Shown piece after piece: positions 34,244 to 42,185 of a stretch of 64,000 nt of DNA (position 1 is the stretch's first letter; each line of letters starts with the position of its first letter). Both the position numbers and the translations under genes were made by a program. This stretch comes from an uncultured Dehalococcoidia bacterium. GTDB taxonomy: Bacteria; Chloroflexota; Dehalococcoidia; Lucifugimonadales; UBA3495. Location of the stretch: positions 2,810,981 to 2,874,980 of the forward strand of contig OY282494.1 of the NCBI GenBank assembly GCA_958296385.1, given 5' to 3'. Under the pieces are notes generated by a model. It saw only the letters and a program-made list of their open reading frames with translations, ran no database searches and was not told the DNA's origin.

Positions 34244-35431
34244 CTACCCCTGCCGCCGGTTTTGCGTGCGCACCGGCAAGCCGTAAATATCGATAAACCC
34301 TTTGGCCGCGTTGTGGTCAAACTCGTCAGCCCGGTCGTAGGTAGCCAGGCCGTAGTCGTAGAGAGGCCGTTCCGCACGGCGGCCGGCTACCACGCACGTG
34401 CCTTTGTGCAGCCGCAGCCGCACCTCGCCGGTTACGTGCTGCTGCGTGGCTGCAACGTAGGCGTCCAAATCGCGCCGGTGCGCCGTGTACCACAGGCCGT
34501 TGTACACCAGCTCCGCGTATTCCTGCGCCACCCGTTCCTTGAACCGGCTCTGCTCCCGCGACAGGGTCATCGTCTCCAGACCCCGATGGGCGGCGTGCAG
34601 CGCAACGGCGGCCGGCGATTCGTACACCTCCCGGCTCTTGATACCCACCAGCCGGTTCTCCACGTGGTCAATCCGCCCCACGCCGTGCGCGCCGGCCAGA
34701 CGGTTCAGATGGGCAATCAAGTCCACGCCGCCCATGCTTTCGCCATCGACGGCGGTCGGCACGCCCTCGTCAAAACGGATTTCAACGTAGGCCGGCGCAT
34801 CGGGCGCGGCGGCGGGGTTGATCGTCCACTCGTAGGCGTCTTCGGGCGGCTCCGCCCAGGGGTCTTCCAGCTCACCCGCCTCGGCGCTGCGCCCCCACAG
34901 GTTCTCATCGGTGCTGAACTTGCTGTTAGATGGTGCGATGGGCAGATTACGCTCCCGCGCGTACTCCACCTCATCCTGCCGGTTCATCCCCCAATCGCGG
35001 ATAGGCGCAATGACTTCCACCCCCTGAGTCAACGCCGCCACGCCCACCTCAATGCGCACCTGGTCGTTGCCCTTGCCAGTGCAGCCGTGAGCGATAGCCT
35101 CAGCCCCATGCGCTGCCGCCACCTCCGCCAGATACCGCGCAATGAGAGGACGCCCCAAAGCGGTAGCCAAAGGATACTGCCCCTCGTAGATAGCGCCGGC
35201 CCGCAGCGCCGGCCACAAAAACTCGTTCACCAGCGTATCCCGGCCATCCACCGTAACCGCCTCAACAGCGCCCACGTCATAGGCCCGCTGCCGGATAGTT
35301 TCCAAATCCACCATCCCCAGGTCGATGGTGCAGGTAATAATGTCGGCGTCGTAATTTTCCTTAAGCCACGGCACCGCCACCGAGGTATCAAGGCCGCCCG
35401 AATAGGCGAGAACAATCTTCTTGCGGGGCAT
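34244..35431 (-). CDS. argG: Argininosuccinate synthase
   Basis: This encodes a 395-residue enzyme that joins citrulline and aspartate using ATP in arginine synthesis. The N-terminal PP-loop is VLAYSGGLDTSVAVPWLKEN. Other conserved parts are HGCTGKGNDQVRIEVGVAAL, the SKFSTDENLWGRSAEAGELE box, VGRIDHVENRLVGIKSREVY and RLHKGTCVVAGRRAERPLYD. Length is standard. No other arg genes lie nearby. Confidence 0.97.
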   Translation of the reverse strand: MPRKKIVLAYSGGLDTSVAVPWLKENYDADIITCTIDLGMVDLETIRQRAYDVGAVEAVTVDGRDTLVNEFLWPALRAGAIYEGQYPLATALGRPLIARYLAEVAAAHGAEAIAHGCTGKGNDQVRIEVGVAALTQGVEVIAPIRDWGMNRQDEVEYARERNLPIAPSNSKFSTDENLWGRSAEAGELEDPWAEPPEDAYEWTINPAAAPDAPAYVEIRFDEGVPTAVDGESMGGVDLIAHLNRLAGAHGVGRIDHVENRLVGIKSREVYESPAAVALHAAHRGLETMTLSREQSRFKERVAQEYAELVYNGLWYTAHRRDLDAYVAATQQHVTGEVRLRLHKGTCVVAGRRAERPLYDYGLATYDRADEFDHNAAKGFIDIYGLPVRTQNRRQG

Positions 35432-35495
35432 CGGCTAAATGTTAGCTCCTGTAAGGTGAGTTGCGGATTGATTTCAGACAGCAAAGGCCAGCCCG

Positions 35496-36104
35496 TCAGT
35501 GCGCGTCGGGCGGCGACTTGCTGCCATTGTTAAGTTCCTCCAACCGCTGGATAAGGGCCTTGGTAGCGTTCTCATACTCAATACGCAAGCGATTGAGCTC
35601 AGTTGAGGCATGGTCAGCCCGCGCCCGCTCCGATTCGGCCCGCTCCCTTTCCGACTTGGCCCGCTCGCGCTCCCCATCAGCCCGCGCCCGTTCCAATACG
35701 GCCTGCTCCGCTGCCGACTTGGCCCGTTCCCGCTCATCGTCAGCCCGCGCCCGTTCCAATGCGGCCCGTTCCGATTCTGACTTGGCCCGGTCTGATTCTG
35801 ATTTGGCCCGTTCCGATTCTGACTTGGCCCGTTCCCGTTCATCGTCGGCCCGCGCACGCTCCGATTCGGCCCGTTCCCGTTCCGATTCGGTGTGCTTGCG
35901 TTCCTGCGCAAGGCGGCTGTCTCTGAGAAAACCGATTACCATAATTAGACCTCCCAGGGTTATTCCGGACAAGTTAGCGGCGAGAATGCCGGCCGGATGC
36001 CCCATAGGGAATTGCGCTTCCAACAGCTGCAATCCCGTTGAAACCAGAACGCCGGCAACCATTATAACGTAGGCCAGCAAATAGAATTTTACGTTTTCCC
36101 ACAC
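35496..36104 (-). CDS. Membrane protein with long charged coiled coil, copy A
   Basis: This encodes a 202-residue protein from a GTG start (MWENVKFYLLAYVIMVAGVL). Two transmembrane helices occupy about residues 6-25 and 41-62. A highly repetitive Glu/Arg/Ser coiled coil follows, with units like ERERAESERARADDERERAK, running to about residue 170. The end LIQRLEELNNGSKSPPDAH is shared with copy B. I do not recognise a family. The paired copies differ mainly in coiled-coil length, so repeat expansion is likely. The topology suggests a membrane-tethered cytoplasmic rod. Confidence 0.75.
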   Translation of the reverse strand: MWENVKFYLLAYVIMVAGVLVSTGLQLLEAQFPMGHPAGILAANLSGITLGGLIMVIGFLRDSRLAQERKHTESERERAESERARADDERERAKSESERAKSESDRAKSESERAALERARADDERERAKSAAEQAVLERARADGERERAKSERERAESERARADHASTELNRLRIEYENATKALIQRLEELNNGSKSPPDAH

Positions 36105-36222
36105 GTGAATACACCTACCGGCCCCATCCGCAGCCGATTGACGCCGGGGCGGATATGGCGTCCGCAGCTATTCTACCAGCATAGCGAAGGTGACTTGCAC
36201 TGATGTATGGTGGCCAGCGCCG

Positions 36223-36579
36223 TCAGTGTGCCTCGGGTGGCGGCTTGCTGCCGTTGTTGAGTTCCTCCAACCGCTGGATGAGAGCTTTGGTAGCGTTCTC
36301 GTAATCCACACGCAGGCGATTGAGATCAGCTATGGCCTGGTCGGCCCGCTCCCGTTCCCGGTCGGCCCGCTCCCGTTCCTGCACTAGACGGCTGTCTCTG
36401 AGAAAACCAATTACCATGATTAGACCTCCTAGGGTTATTCCGGACAAGTTAGCGACGAGAACCCCTGCCGGATGCCCCATGGGAAATTGTGTTTCCAACA
36501 ACTGCAAGCCCGTTGAGGCCAAAACGCCAGCGACTACTATGACGTAGGCCAGCAAGTAAAATTTTACATTCTGCCACAA
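36223..36579 (-). CDS. Membrane protein with short coiled coil, copy B
   Basis: This encodes a 118-residue paralogue from a TTG start aligned with the GTG start of copy A (MWQNVKFYLLAYVIVVAGVL). The two TM helices and the tail (ENATKALIQRLEELNNGSKP) match copy A almost exactly, but the charged coiled coil is only about 25 residues. Flanking noncoding DNA is also similar, consistent with a tandem duplication followed by expansion or contraction of the repeat. Confidence 0.75.
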   Translation of the reverse strand: MWQNVKFYLLAYVIVVAGVLASTGLQLLETQFPMGHPAGVLVANLSGITLGGLIMVIGFLRDSRLVQERERADRERERADQAIADLNRLRVDYENATKALIQRLEELNNGSKPPPEAH

Positions 36580-36715
36580 GTGGATACATTCCCCAGACGG
36601 TTGACGCCGATGCTGATATGGTGCCAGCAATCATTTTATCAGCACCGCGCGGCAACCTGCCACCCGGCAGCGTTACGCAATTAGCTACCGCTACGCTGCC
36701 GGGTGCGGCCCCCGC

Positions 36716-38692
36716 CTACTGCACGTCGCGGCGCACGTGGGTTAGGTTGCCGAAGGGGTCTTCGGTTTGCAGCCTTTGGTGGGCTGCTTCGTCGCCCTTC
36801 AGGTACCAGTCGAACCAGGCGCGGGCGTACCAGTCGCGGATTAGGTGGGGCAGATAGACTTCGCCGGCGTCGGGTATGGTGGCCCAGTCCATCTGATAGT
36901 AGGCTTCGCCGGGCGCTCCGGGCGGGGCGAACGCGGCCTCTCCGGTGGGTTTGCGGTTGCGTATCGGCGTCTGCGCAAAGGGGATTTCGCCGTCGTGGTA
37001 GGCCAGCCAGGAGTAATCACGGGCAAAGTCGTCAACGATGGTGCCGTGGTCGGCGTCGCGGACGATGGCCAGGATGCGGTCGCCGGTGCCCCGCCGGTAC
37101 GCGCTGAGGGCAACCGGCTGCGGATTCTCCATCCGTTCCGGCAGGGCGCGTTCCGGTTCCAGCGGAAAGGCCAGCGTCGGGTCGCCGCCGGCCGCCGCCA
37201 GCGTGGCCTGGAACAGCGATACGAACACGAACTGCACGAAGTCGTCCTCATCGCCAATCATGTTCAGCACGGGCTTATGGCTGCCCACCGGCAGGCCCTC
37301 GGCGGTTTCGCCGGCGCCGTACATCTCCTCCGGCGTCCAGGTGAACGGCGGGGCGTTGTTGATGCCCAGCGCGGCTTGCACGCCCGGTAGATGATTCGCC
37401 CCCAGCTGCGCCGTCATCGAGCCCAGCGAGTGGCCGGAAAGCCCGGCCGACGCCCCGTCAACGCGCCCGGCCAGCCGGCCGCACAATCCGTCGGCGGCCG
37501 TCGTCGCCCCCATCGCGGTCAGCGCGGCGCGGCAGTCGGCGGCGTCCTCGCCCAGCAGGCGGACGGTTTGCAGCACCAGGCCCACGTCGGCCACGCGCTG
37601 CCGGAACAGGTTGCGCATCATCGTAGTGGCCCGCTCCACGCCGCCGGGAATGACCTGCGCCGTCGTCGGGTCAAAGCTGCCCACCGCGTCAAATCCGGCC
37701 GAGGCGTCAAAGCCGAACATGGACATATAAAACTGCGGTATGACTTTGGACTCGGTCAGCAGCGTCCGGTACGCATCCTGCAATTCCTGCGGAGTAGCCC
37801 CCTGCACGAAAGGCGATGCGGGGTCGTGAAAGACCATCGGCAGCGTGCCGTCGGAGATGAAAGTCGGCGCGGCGACGATGTAACCGTGCGAGGCCAGAAA
37901 CTCGGCGTAGTTGCGCCACATACTGTGGTGGCCGCCCAGCCCGTGCGCGACGACGATGACGGGGAACTTGCCGTCGGCCGGCGTAGCATCCCGCCAGGAG
38001 TTCAGCGGCTGCGTCATACTGCGGCGGGTAATTTCTCCGACGACGGCGTTCTGCCGTTCCGGTGCAGCCTCCGACAGCGGCAGCCCGTCATCGGCGTAGA
38101 TGGTTTGCAGATTAAAGAACCCCCCGCCGCCGCCGGTAGCGGAGTACAGCGCATCATCCCGCAGAAAGAAATCCAGCCGGTCGGCCCGCTCCCCGTCGGC
38201 GGACGGGTAAGGCGAGCGCTGGCCGTCCAGCCGTCCGGCGGCGGTGTCCGGCGTTGCCGGATACCACAGCTGGAAAATCACCGTGCGCGTCTGGCCGGCG
38301 GCCTCTACCTTGCGCAGCAGTTCCCGGTAGCCTGGGCTGGCGTAGGCGGTGTTCCAGGGGTCAAACCGCTGCCGGTTGTCCACCGCAAAAGTGGTCGCCG
38401 TGCCAACGGCGTAATCGCCATAGGCGGCCTCCGGCGGGAAAGCGTCCAGTGTGTGCGGATTCGTCATATGGGCCATATCGGAAGGCTCCGGTTGGGACAT
38501 TGCGGCAGTTGGTTCCGGCATCGCGGCGGTGGGTTCCGGCGCAATGTCGGATGATGGGCTGTCCGCAGCCGGCGGCGGTTCGGTCAGGGCCAGCGGCGGC
38601 GCAGTCAGCGGCGGGCCGCCGACGCAGGCCGCAGCAAGGACGGCCAGCATCGTCGCAGCGGCCAGGGGCAGCAGTATGGCTGATTTGAACAA
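36716..38692 (-). CDS. Secreted lipoprotein alpha/beta hydrolase
   Basis: This encodes a 658-residue protein from a TTG start preceded by GGGAGAAG. The signal peptide ends in a lipobox LAAAC at about residues 19-23, predicting lipid anchoring outside the membrane, followed by a Pro/Ala/Glu linker with a repeated PEPTAAM element. The hydrolase fold has VIVVAHGLGGHHSMWRNYAE, the nucleophile elbow GLSGHSLGSMTAQLG (GHSLG), and a late aspartate/histidine region (IVRDADHGTIVDDFARD). It is similar in layout to platelet-activating-factor acetylhydrolase/dienelactone hydrolase relatives; the substrate is unknown. Confidence 0.85.
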   Translation of the reverse strand: MFKSAILLPLAAATMLAVLAAACVGGPPLTAPPLALTEPPPAADSPSSDIAPEPTAAMPEPTAAMSQPEPSDMAHMTNPHTLDAFPPEAAYGDYAVGTATTFAVDNRQRFDPWNTAYASPGYRELLRKVEAAGQTRTVIFQLWYPATPDTAAGRLDGQRSPYPSADGERADRLDFFLRDDALYSATGGGGGFFNLQTIYADDGLPLSEAAPERQNAVVGEITRRSMTQPLNSWRDATPADGKFPVIVVAHGLGGHHSMWRNYAEFLASHGYIVAAPTFISDGTLPMVFHDPASPFVQGATPQELQDAYRTLLTESKVIPQFYMSMFGFDASAGFDAVGSFDPTTAQVIPGGVERATTMMRNLFRQRVADVGLVLQTVRLLGEDAADCRAALTAMGATTAADGLCGRLAGRVDGASAGLSGHSLGSMTAQLGANHLPGVQAALGINNAPPFTWTPEEMYGAGETAEGLPVGSHKPVLNMIGDEDDFVQFVFVSLFQATLAAAGGDPTLAFPLEPERALPERMENPQPVALSAYRRGTGDRILAIVRDADHGTIVDDFARDYSWLAYHDGEIPFAQTPIRNRKPTGEAAFAPPGAPGEAYYQMDWATIPDAGEVYLPHLIRDWYARAWFDWYLKGDEAAHQRLQTEDPFGNLTHVRRDVQ

Positions 38693-38752
38693 TTGAACTT
38701 CTCCCGTGTGTCGGTTGAGTCACATGACTAGTCAAGTATGGTGAAAAGTGTA

Positions 38753-39856
38753 TCAGGCTACCGGCGATACTTTGACGTGGGGTGCGCCCTTGAAGTGGGG
38801 CATCACCTCGGTGGCGAACAGCTCGATGGAACGCATCACTTTGGCATGGGGCAATCCGGCGAACCCGAAGTTGCCGAACACGTGGTTGATGCCCGCCTCC
38901 TGGCACTGCTTCAGCCGTTCAATCACCACCTCCGGCGTGCCGCGCAGGGGCGGCAGCCCGGCGTGGCCGGGGTCGTCGCGCCGCTCCCGATCCTGCTGGC
39001 GATTGGCCCAGTGTTCGTATCCTTTGGCAATGTTGCCGTCCTTGTCCATCGGCATCCCGATGGGCGCGCCGCCGCTGCCGATGGAACGCAGCACGCGGGA
39101 CGAGAAATCCTCCAGGCCAATCGGGTCGCGCTCCGCCTCCTCCATAGTAGGCGCCACGTAAATTGACTTGGACATGGGCGGGTCAAGATGAGCATGAGGA
39201 TGCCCGTAGTAGTCCATCCGCTCCCGCCACTGCCGGATGACGTCGGGCGCCTGCCCCAGAATGTCGGTTGGCCCGCCGGTAATGACCTGGATTTGACGGC
39301 TGGCGGCAAAGTCAATGCTGGCCGGGCTGGTGCTGACGGCCTGAAACAGCGGCGGATGCGGCGTCTGCACCGGCTTGGGCAGCACCCAAACGTCATCAAC
39401 GCTGGTGTATTCCCCGTGATAAGTGAGCGTTTCCTCCGTCCACGCCTTTAAGATGACGTCAACCGCCTCCTGAAAGCGCGCCCGGCTGGTGTCAATATCC
39501 ACGCCCACGCCGTCAAATTCCTGCCGCTGATAGCCGGCGCCGATGCCAAAGTTGAACCGCCCGCCGCTGATGACGTCCAGCATCGCCACCTCCTCGGCCA
39601 CCAGCACCGGGTTGTGCAGCGGCAGCACGATAACGGCGGTGCCGATGCGGATATTCCGCGTGCGCCCGGCCACGCTGCCCAGAAAAGACCAAATCCCGGA
39701 AAGCAGCCCATGCCGGGAGAACCGATGCTCCCCCAGCCAAGCCTCGTCAATGCCGGCCTCATCCGCAAACGCAATCTGCTCCAGCGCATCGTTCAGCGCC
39801 TGGCGGGGTGTAAAGTCCTCGTGATACGGCACAATGGTAAAGATTCCAAACTGCAT
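38753..39856 (-). CDS. LLM-class flavin-dependent oxidoreductase
   Basis: This encodes a 367-residue luciferase-like monooxygenase. GGAGG precedes the ATG. Characteristic segments are AFADEAGIDEAWLGEHRFSR, IRIGTAVIVLPLHNPVLVAE, MLDVISGGRFNFGIGAGYQR and LPKPVQTPHPPLFQAVSTSP. It belongs to the FMN-dependent branch close to bacterial luciferase alpha/alkanal monooxygenase-like proteins; the substrate is unknown. It is not a close paralogue of the LLM enzyme at 12920-13981. Confidence 0.85.
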   Translation of the reverse strand: MQFGIFTIVPYHEDFTPRQALNDALEQIAFADEAGIDEAWLGEHRFSRHGLLSGIWSFLGSVAGRTRNIRIGTAVIVLPLHNPVLVAEEVAMLDVISGGRFNFGIGAGYQRQEFDGVGVDIDTSRARFQEAVDVILKAWTEETLTYHGEYTSVDDVWVLPKPVQTPHPPLFQAVSTSPASIDFAASRQIQVITGGPTDILGQAPDVIRQWRERMDYYGHPHAHLDPPMSKSIYVAPTMEEAERDPIGLEDFSSRVLRSIGSGGAPIGMPMDKDGNIAKGYEHWANRQQDRERRDDPGHAGLPPLRGTPEVVIERLKQCQEAGINHVFGNFGFAGLPHAKVMRSIELFATEVMPHFKGAPHVKVSPVA

Positions 39857-39973
39857 AACGGCCTCCGCTGCGGCTCCGGTAGTTTCAGGATTGGGCGTTC
39901 TGGCGTCGTGATGGCCCGGTTCCGGATTGCGGCAACTTTACTACACGGGCCGCCGGCGGGAAAGGGCATAATG

Positions 39974-40013
39974 TCACTCCGGAGAATAACCAAGTTCACT
40001 CCGGAGAATGACC
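39974..40013. repeat. Short direct repeat
   Basis: TCACTCCGGAGAATAACC and TTCACTCCGGAGAATGACC lie three bases apart in the gap between the LLM and lactonase genes. They contain TCCGGA palindromes and resemble the dispersed GTCATTC-type repeats seen elsewhere in the window. Confidence 0.5.
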
Positions 40014-40016
40014 GCC

Positions 40017-41048
40017 CTAAACCTCAAAAATCAGCACCCACATCGGCCCGTTGCCCACGTCGTAAATCCGCAGCGGCTCCAAGCCCCCGCTGTCCGGGTT
40101 GACACGGTATGACGCCAGCCGGCCCGATTCCAGCCCGGCGACGTACAGATAGCTGCCCGACGGGTCAAGGCTGAAAGCCCGCGGAATCGGTTCGGTGGGT
40201 GTCCATCCGATTGGCGTCAAACTGCCGTCGGCATCGCTCACCGCAAACCCGGCGATGCTGTTGTGACCCCGGTTGGGCGCGTAGAGGAACCGGCCCGACG
40301 GCGTAACCTGGATTTGCGAGCACGAGTTTTGCCCGTCGTACCCGTCGGGCAGCGTAGGCACGGTCTGAAAGGGCGCCAGCGTGCCATCGTCGGGGTTAAA
40401 GCGGTAAGCCGTTACGCTGCACCCCTGTTCGTTGGACGAATAAACCACGTTCCGATTGGGGTTAAAGCAGATGTGCCGCGGCCCCTCGGCGTCATTTGGA
40501 ATTACCCGGTCGGGCTCATTCGGCGTCAACCCACCCGACGCCGCATCAAACCGGAACTGAAAGATTGCGTTCAATCCCGTCTGCGACCCCTCGGCAATAT
40601 GCGGCACAAAAGCGTAGCGGTTAGACGGGTCAGTCTGGACATAATGGGCGCCAATGCCCGTCTCCCGCCATTCGGTAGGCGTGTCGTTCAGCATCCCGCC
40701 CCCGTCAAACCCATGCACGCCCACGCGGGACTGATAATAGTAAGCCGACAGCAAGTGCTTGCCCGTCTTATCCACCGACAGATGCACCGGATCGCCATCC
40801 AGCCGCACGCTGTTTTGCCGGATGAGCGCCCCGGAATCAGCATCAACCCGAAACCCGGTCAGTCCAAACTCTCCCGGACGGCGTCGCCCCGCAAAAACAA
40901 ACCGCCCCTGCGGGTCAACCGCCAGCGGCGCCGGCATCCCATCCAGCGCAAAATCCGCCAAATGCCGCAACTCGCCCGTATCCGGCGCCACCGCATACTG
41001 CACAATGCGGTCATCCCGCTGGAGAGAAACATACATAAAAACGCTCAT
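40017..41048 (-). CDS. Lactonase-family seven-bladed propeller protein
   Basis: This encodes a 343-residue PF10282 protein, related to 6-phosphogluconolactonase of the YbhE/Pgl type. The start at MSVFMYVSLQRDDRIVQYAV has TTGGAG upstream. Repeated blades are seen, such as APLAVDPQGRFVFAGRRRPG, DAEGPRHICFNPNRNVVYSS and SQIQVTPSGRFLYAPNRGHN. Such enzymes open sugar-phosphate lactones, but many relatives are uncharacterised. No pentose-phosphate gene is adjacent. Confidence 0.85.
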   Translation of the reverse strand: MSVFMYVSLQRDDRIVQYAVAPDTGELRHLADFALDGMPAPLAVDPQGRFVFAGRRRPGEFGLTGFRVDADSGALIRQNSVRLDGDPVHLSVDKTGKHLLSAYYYQSRVGVHGFDGGGMLNDTPTEWRETGIGAHYVQTDPSNRYAFVPHIAEGSQTGLNAIFQFRFDAASGGLTPNEPDRVIPNDAEGPRHICFNPNRNVVYSSNEQGCSVTAYRFNPDDGTLAPFQTVPTLPDGYDGQNSCSQIQVTPSGRFLYAPNRGHNSIAGFAVSDADGSLTPIGWTPTEPIPRAFSLDPSGSYLYVAGLESGRLASYRVNPDSGGLEPLRIYDVGNGPMWVLIFEV

Positions 41049-41118
41049 CCAACAACTCCAAGCCAAACAGCTAACCCCCATCCTACCACCCCCGGCCATT
41101 CTCATCCCCCTCCAACAC

Positions 41119-41146
41119 CACTCCGAGCGCAGCTAAGAATCCCGAT
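41119..41146. repeat. Variant of dispersed short repeat
   Basis: ACTCCGAGCGCAGCTAAGAA followed by TCCCGAT is a degenerate copy of the element at 29801-29830. It lies between the lactonase and Uma2 genes. Confidence 0.45.
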
Positions 41147-41191
41147 AGCGCAGCAAATGTTGGGGGGATGATAGCAACAGCAAAAGCCCGT

Positions 41192-41197
41192 TATAAT
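41192..41197 (+). promoter_or_regulatory. -10 box of the Uma2 gene
   Basis: CCGTTATAATGC gives a perfect TATAAT 38 bases upstream of the ATG at 41236; AGAGG lies before the start. Confidence 0.5.
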
Positions 41198-41235
41198 GCG
41201 CTGCACCGTGCCCCGCCAAACCCCAGAGGTTCAGC

Positions 41236-42054
41236 ATGACCACCACCACCATCACCACCACCGCAAACACCGCCGCCATCGCCGTCAAAACGCCGCCGGC
41301 AGCCGCGCCGGCCCGTTTCCGGTTCCCCGACCCACCCGAACGTGAGCTTGATGAGGCAATGACTAATTACCAGTATGTGCACTTGGTGGGCAGCCCCCTG
41401 CATCTCAGCCGGCACCTGGGCAGCCGGGATACCACCCTGGTGGGCGCCGACTTTTGGCTGGCCCGCGGGCCACGCCCCGGCACTACCGGCCTGCGCTGCC
41501 CCGATTTGCTCATCGCCTTTGACGTTGACCCGGCGGCTTACTTTGCCACCGGGGGTTATCTGATAACGGAGCAGGGCAAGCCGCCGGATTTTGTGCTGGA
41601 GGTGGCGTCGAAAAGCACCGCCCGCGTGGATGTGGATCAGAAACCGGCCGACTACGCTGGGTTAGGCATCCCGGAGTACTGGCGCTTTGACAAAACGGGG
41701 GAGTTTCACGACACGCGGCTGGCCGGCGGCCGTTTGGTGGATGGGCGGTATGAGCCTATTCCGATTGAGGAACTGCCGGATGGGTCTTTGCAAGGATATA
41801 GCGCGGTGTTGAACCTGTACCTGCGGGCGGAGCAGGACGGGTTGGGGTGGTACGACCCGGAAACGGGGCAGCACATCCCGACGTTTGACGACAAGCATGA
41901 AGCCCAACTCCGAGCCGAGGCCCGTGTTGAGCAGGCTGAAGCCCACATTGAGCAGGCTGAGGCCCGTGCGGAGCAGGAGCGCGCCGCCCGCCTCCAGGCT
42001 GAGGCGCAGGTGCTTGCGTTGCAGGAGGAGTTGCGGCAGCTCCGCGACGGTTAA
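41236..42054 (+). CDS. Uma2-family (DUF820) putative endonuclease
   Basis: This encodes a 272-residue PD-(D/E)xK-fold protein. After a Thr/Ala-rich start, the core spans about residues 35-195: LRCPDLLIAFDVDPAAYF, the catalytic region GKPPDFVLEVASKSTARVDV with D, E and K, and KPADYAGLGIPEYWRFD. The C-terminus is a coiled coil of repeated EQAEAHIEQAEARAEQERAA units. The family is very abundant in Cyanobacteria and Chloroflexota; its role is unknown, though mobile-element links are suspected. Confidence 0.85.
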   Translation: MTTTTITTTANTAAIAVKTPPAAAPARFRFPDPPERELDEAMTNYQYVHLVGSPLHLSRHLGSRDTTLVGADFWLARGPRPGTTGLRCPDLLIAFDVDPAAYFATGGYLITEQGKPPDFVLEVASKSTARVDVDQKPADYAGLGIPEYWRFDKTGEFHDTRLAGGRLVDGRYEPIPIEELPDGSLQGYSAVLNLYLRAEQDGLGWYDPETGQHIPTFDDKHEAQLRAEARVEQAEAHIEQAEARAEQERAARLQAEAQVLALQEELRQLRDG

Positions 42055-42104
42055 CTCCCGCTAATCTGCCGCCGCCGCCGTCAGGTTGACGGCCGCCTTT
42101 GTGC

Positions 42105-42110
42105 TAAAAT
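42105..42110 (+). promoter_or_regulatory. Probable extended -10 promoter of the surface-protein gene
   Basis: TTTGTGCTAAAAT has a TGN extension and TAAAAT, 75 bases before the ATG at 42186. That ATG has an excellent TTTGGAGG site eight bases upstream. A TTGACG lies 13 bases upstream of the -10, too close for a normal -35. Confidence 0.4.
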
Positions 42111-42185
42111 GTTGCGCTGTGTGCGGCGTGGCTTTGATTGGATAATGCGCTGCGCTGCATTGTTACTGCTTTGGAGGTTTTGCCG

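Noticed and set aside
42086-42110. TTGACG plus TAAAAT as a complete sigma70 promoter
   Set aside because: The spacer is only 13 bases, too short for a standard -35/-10 pair; the TGN extension is the better explanation.
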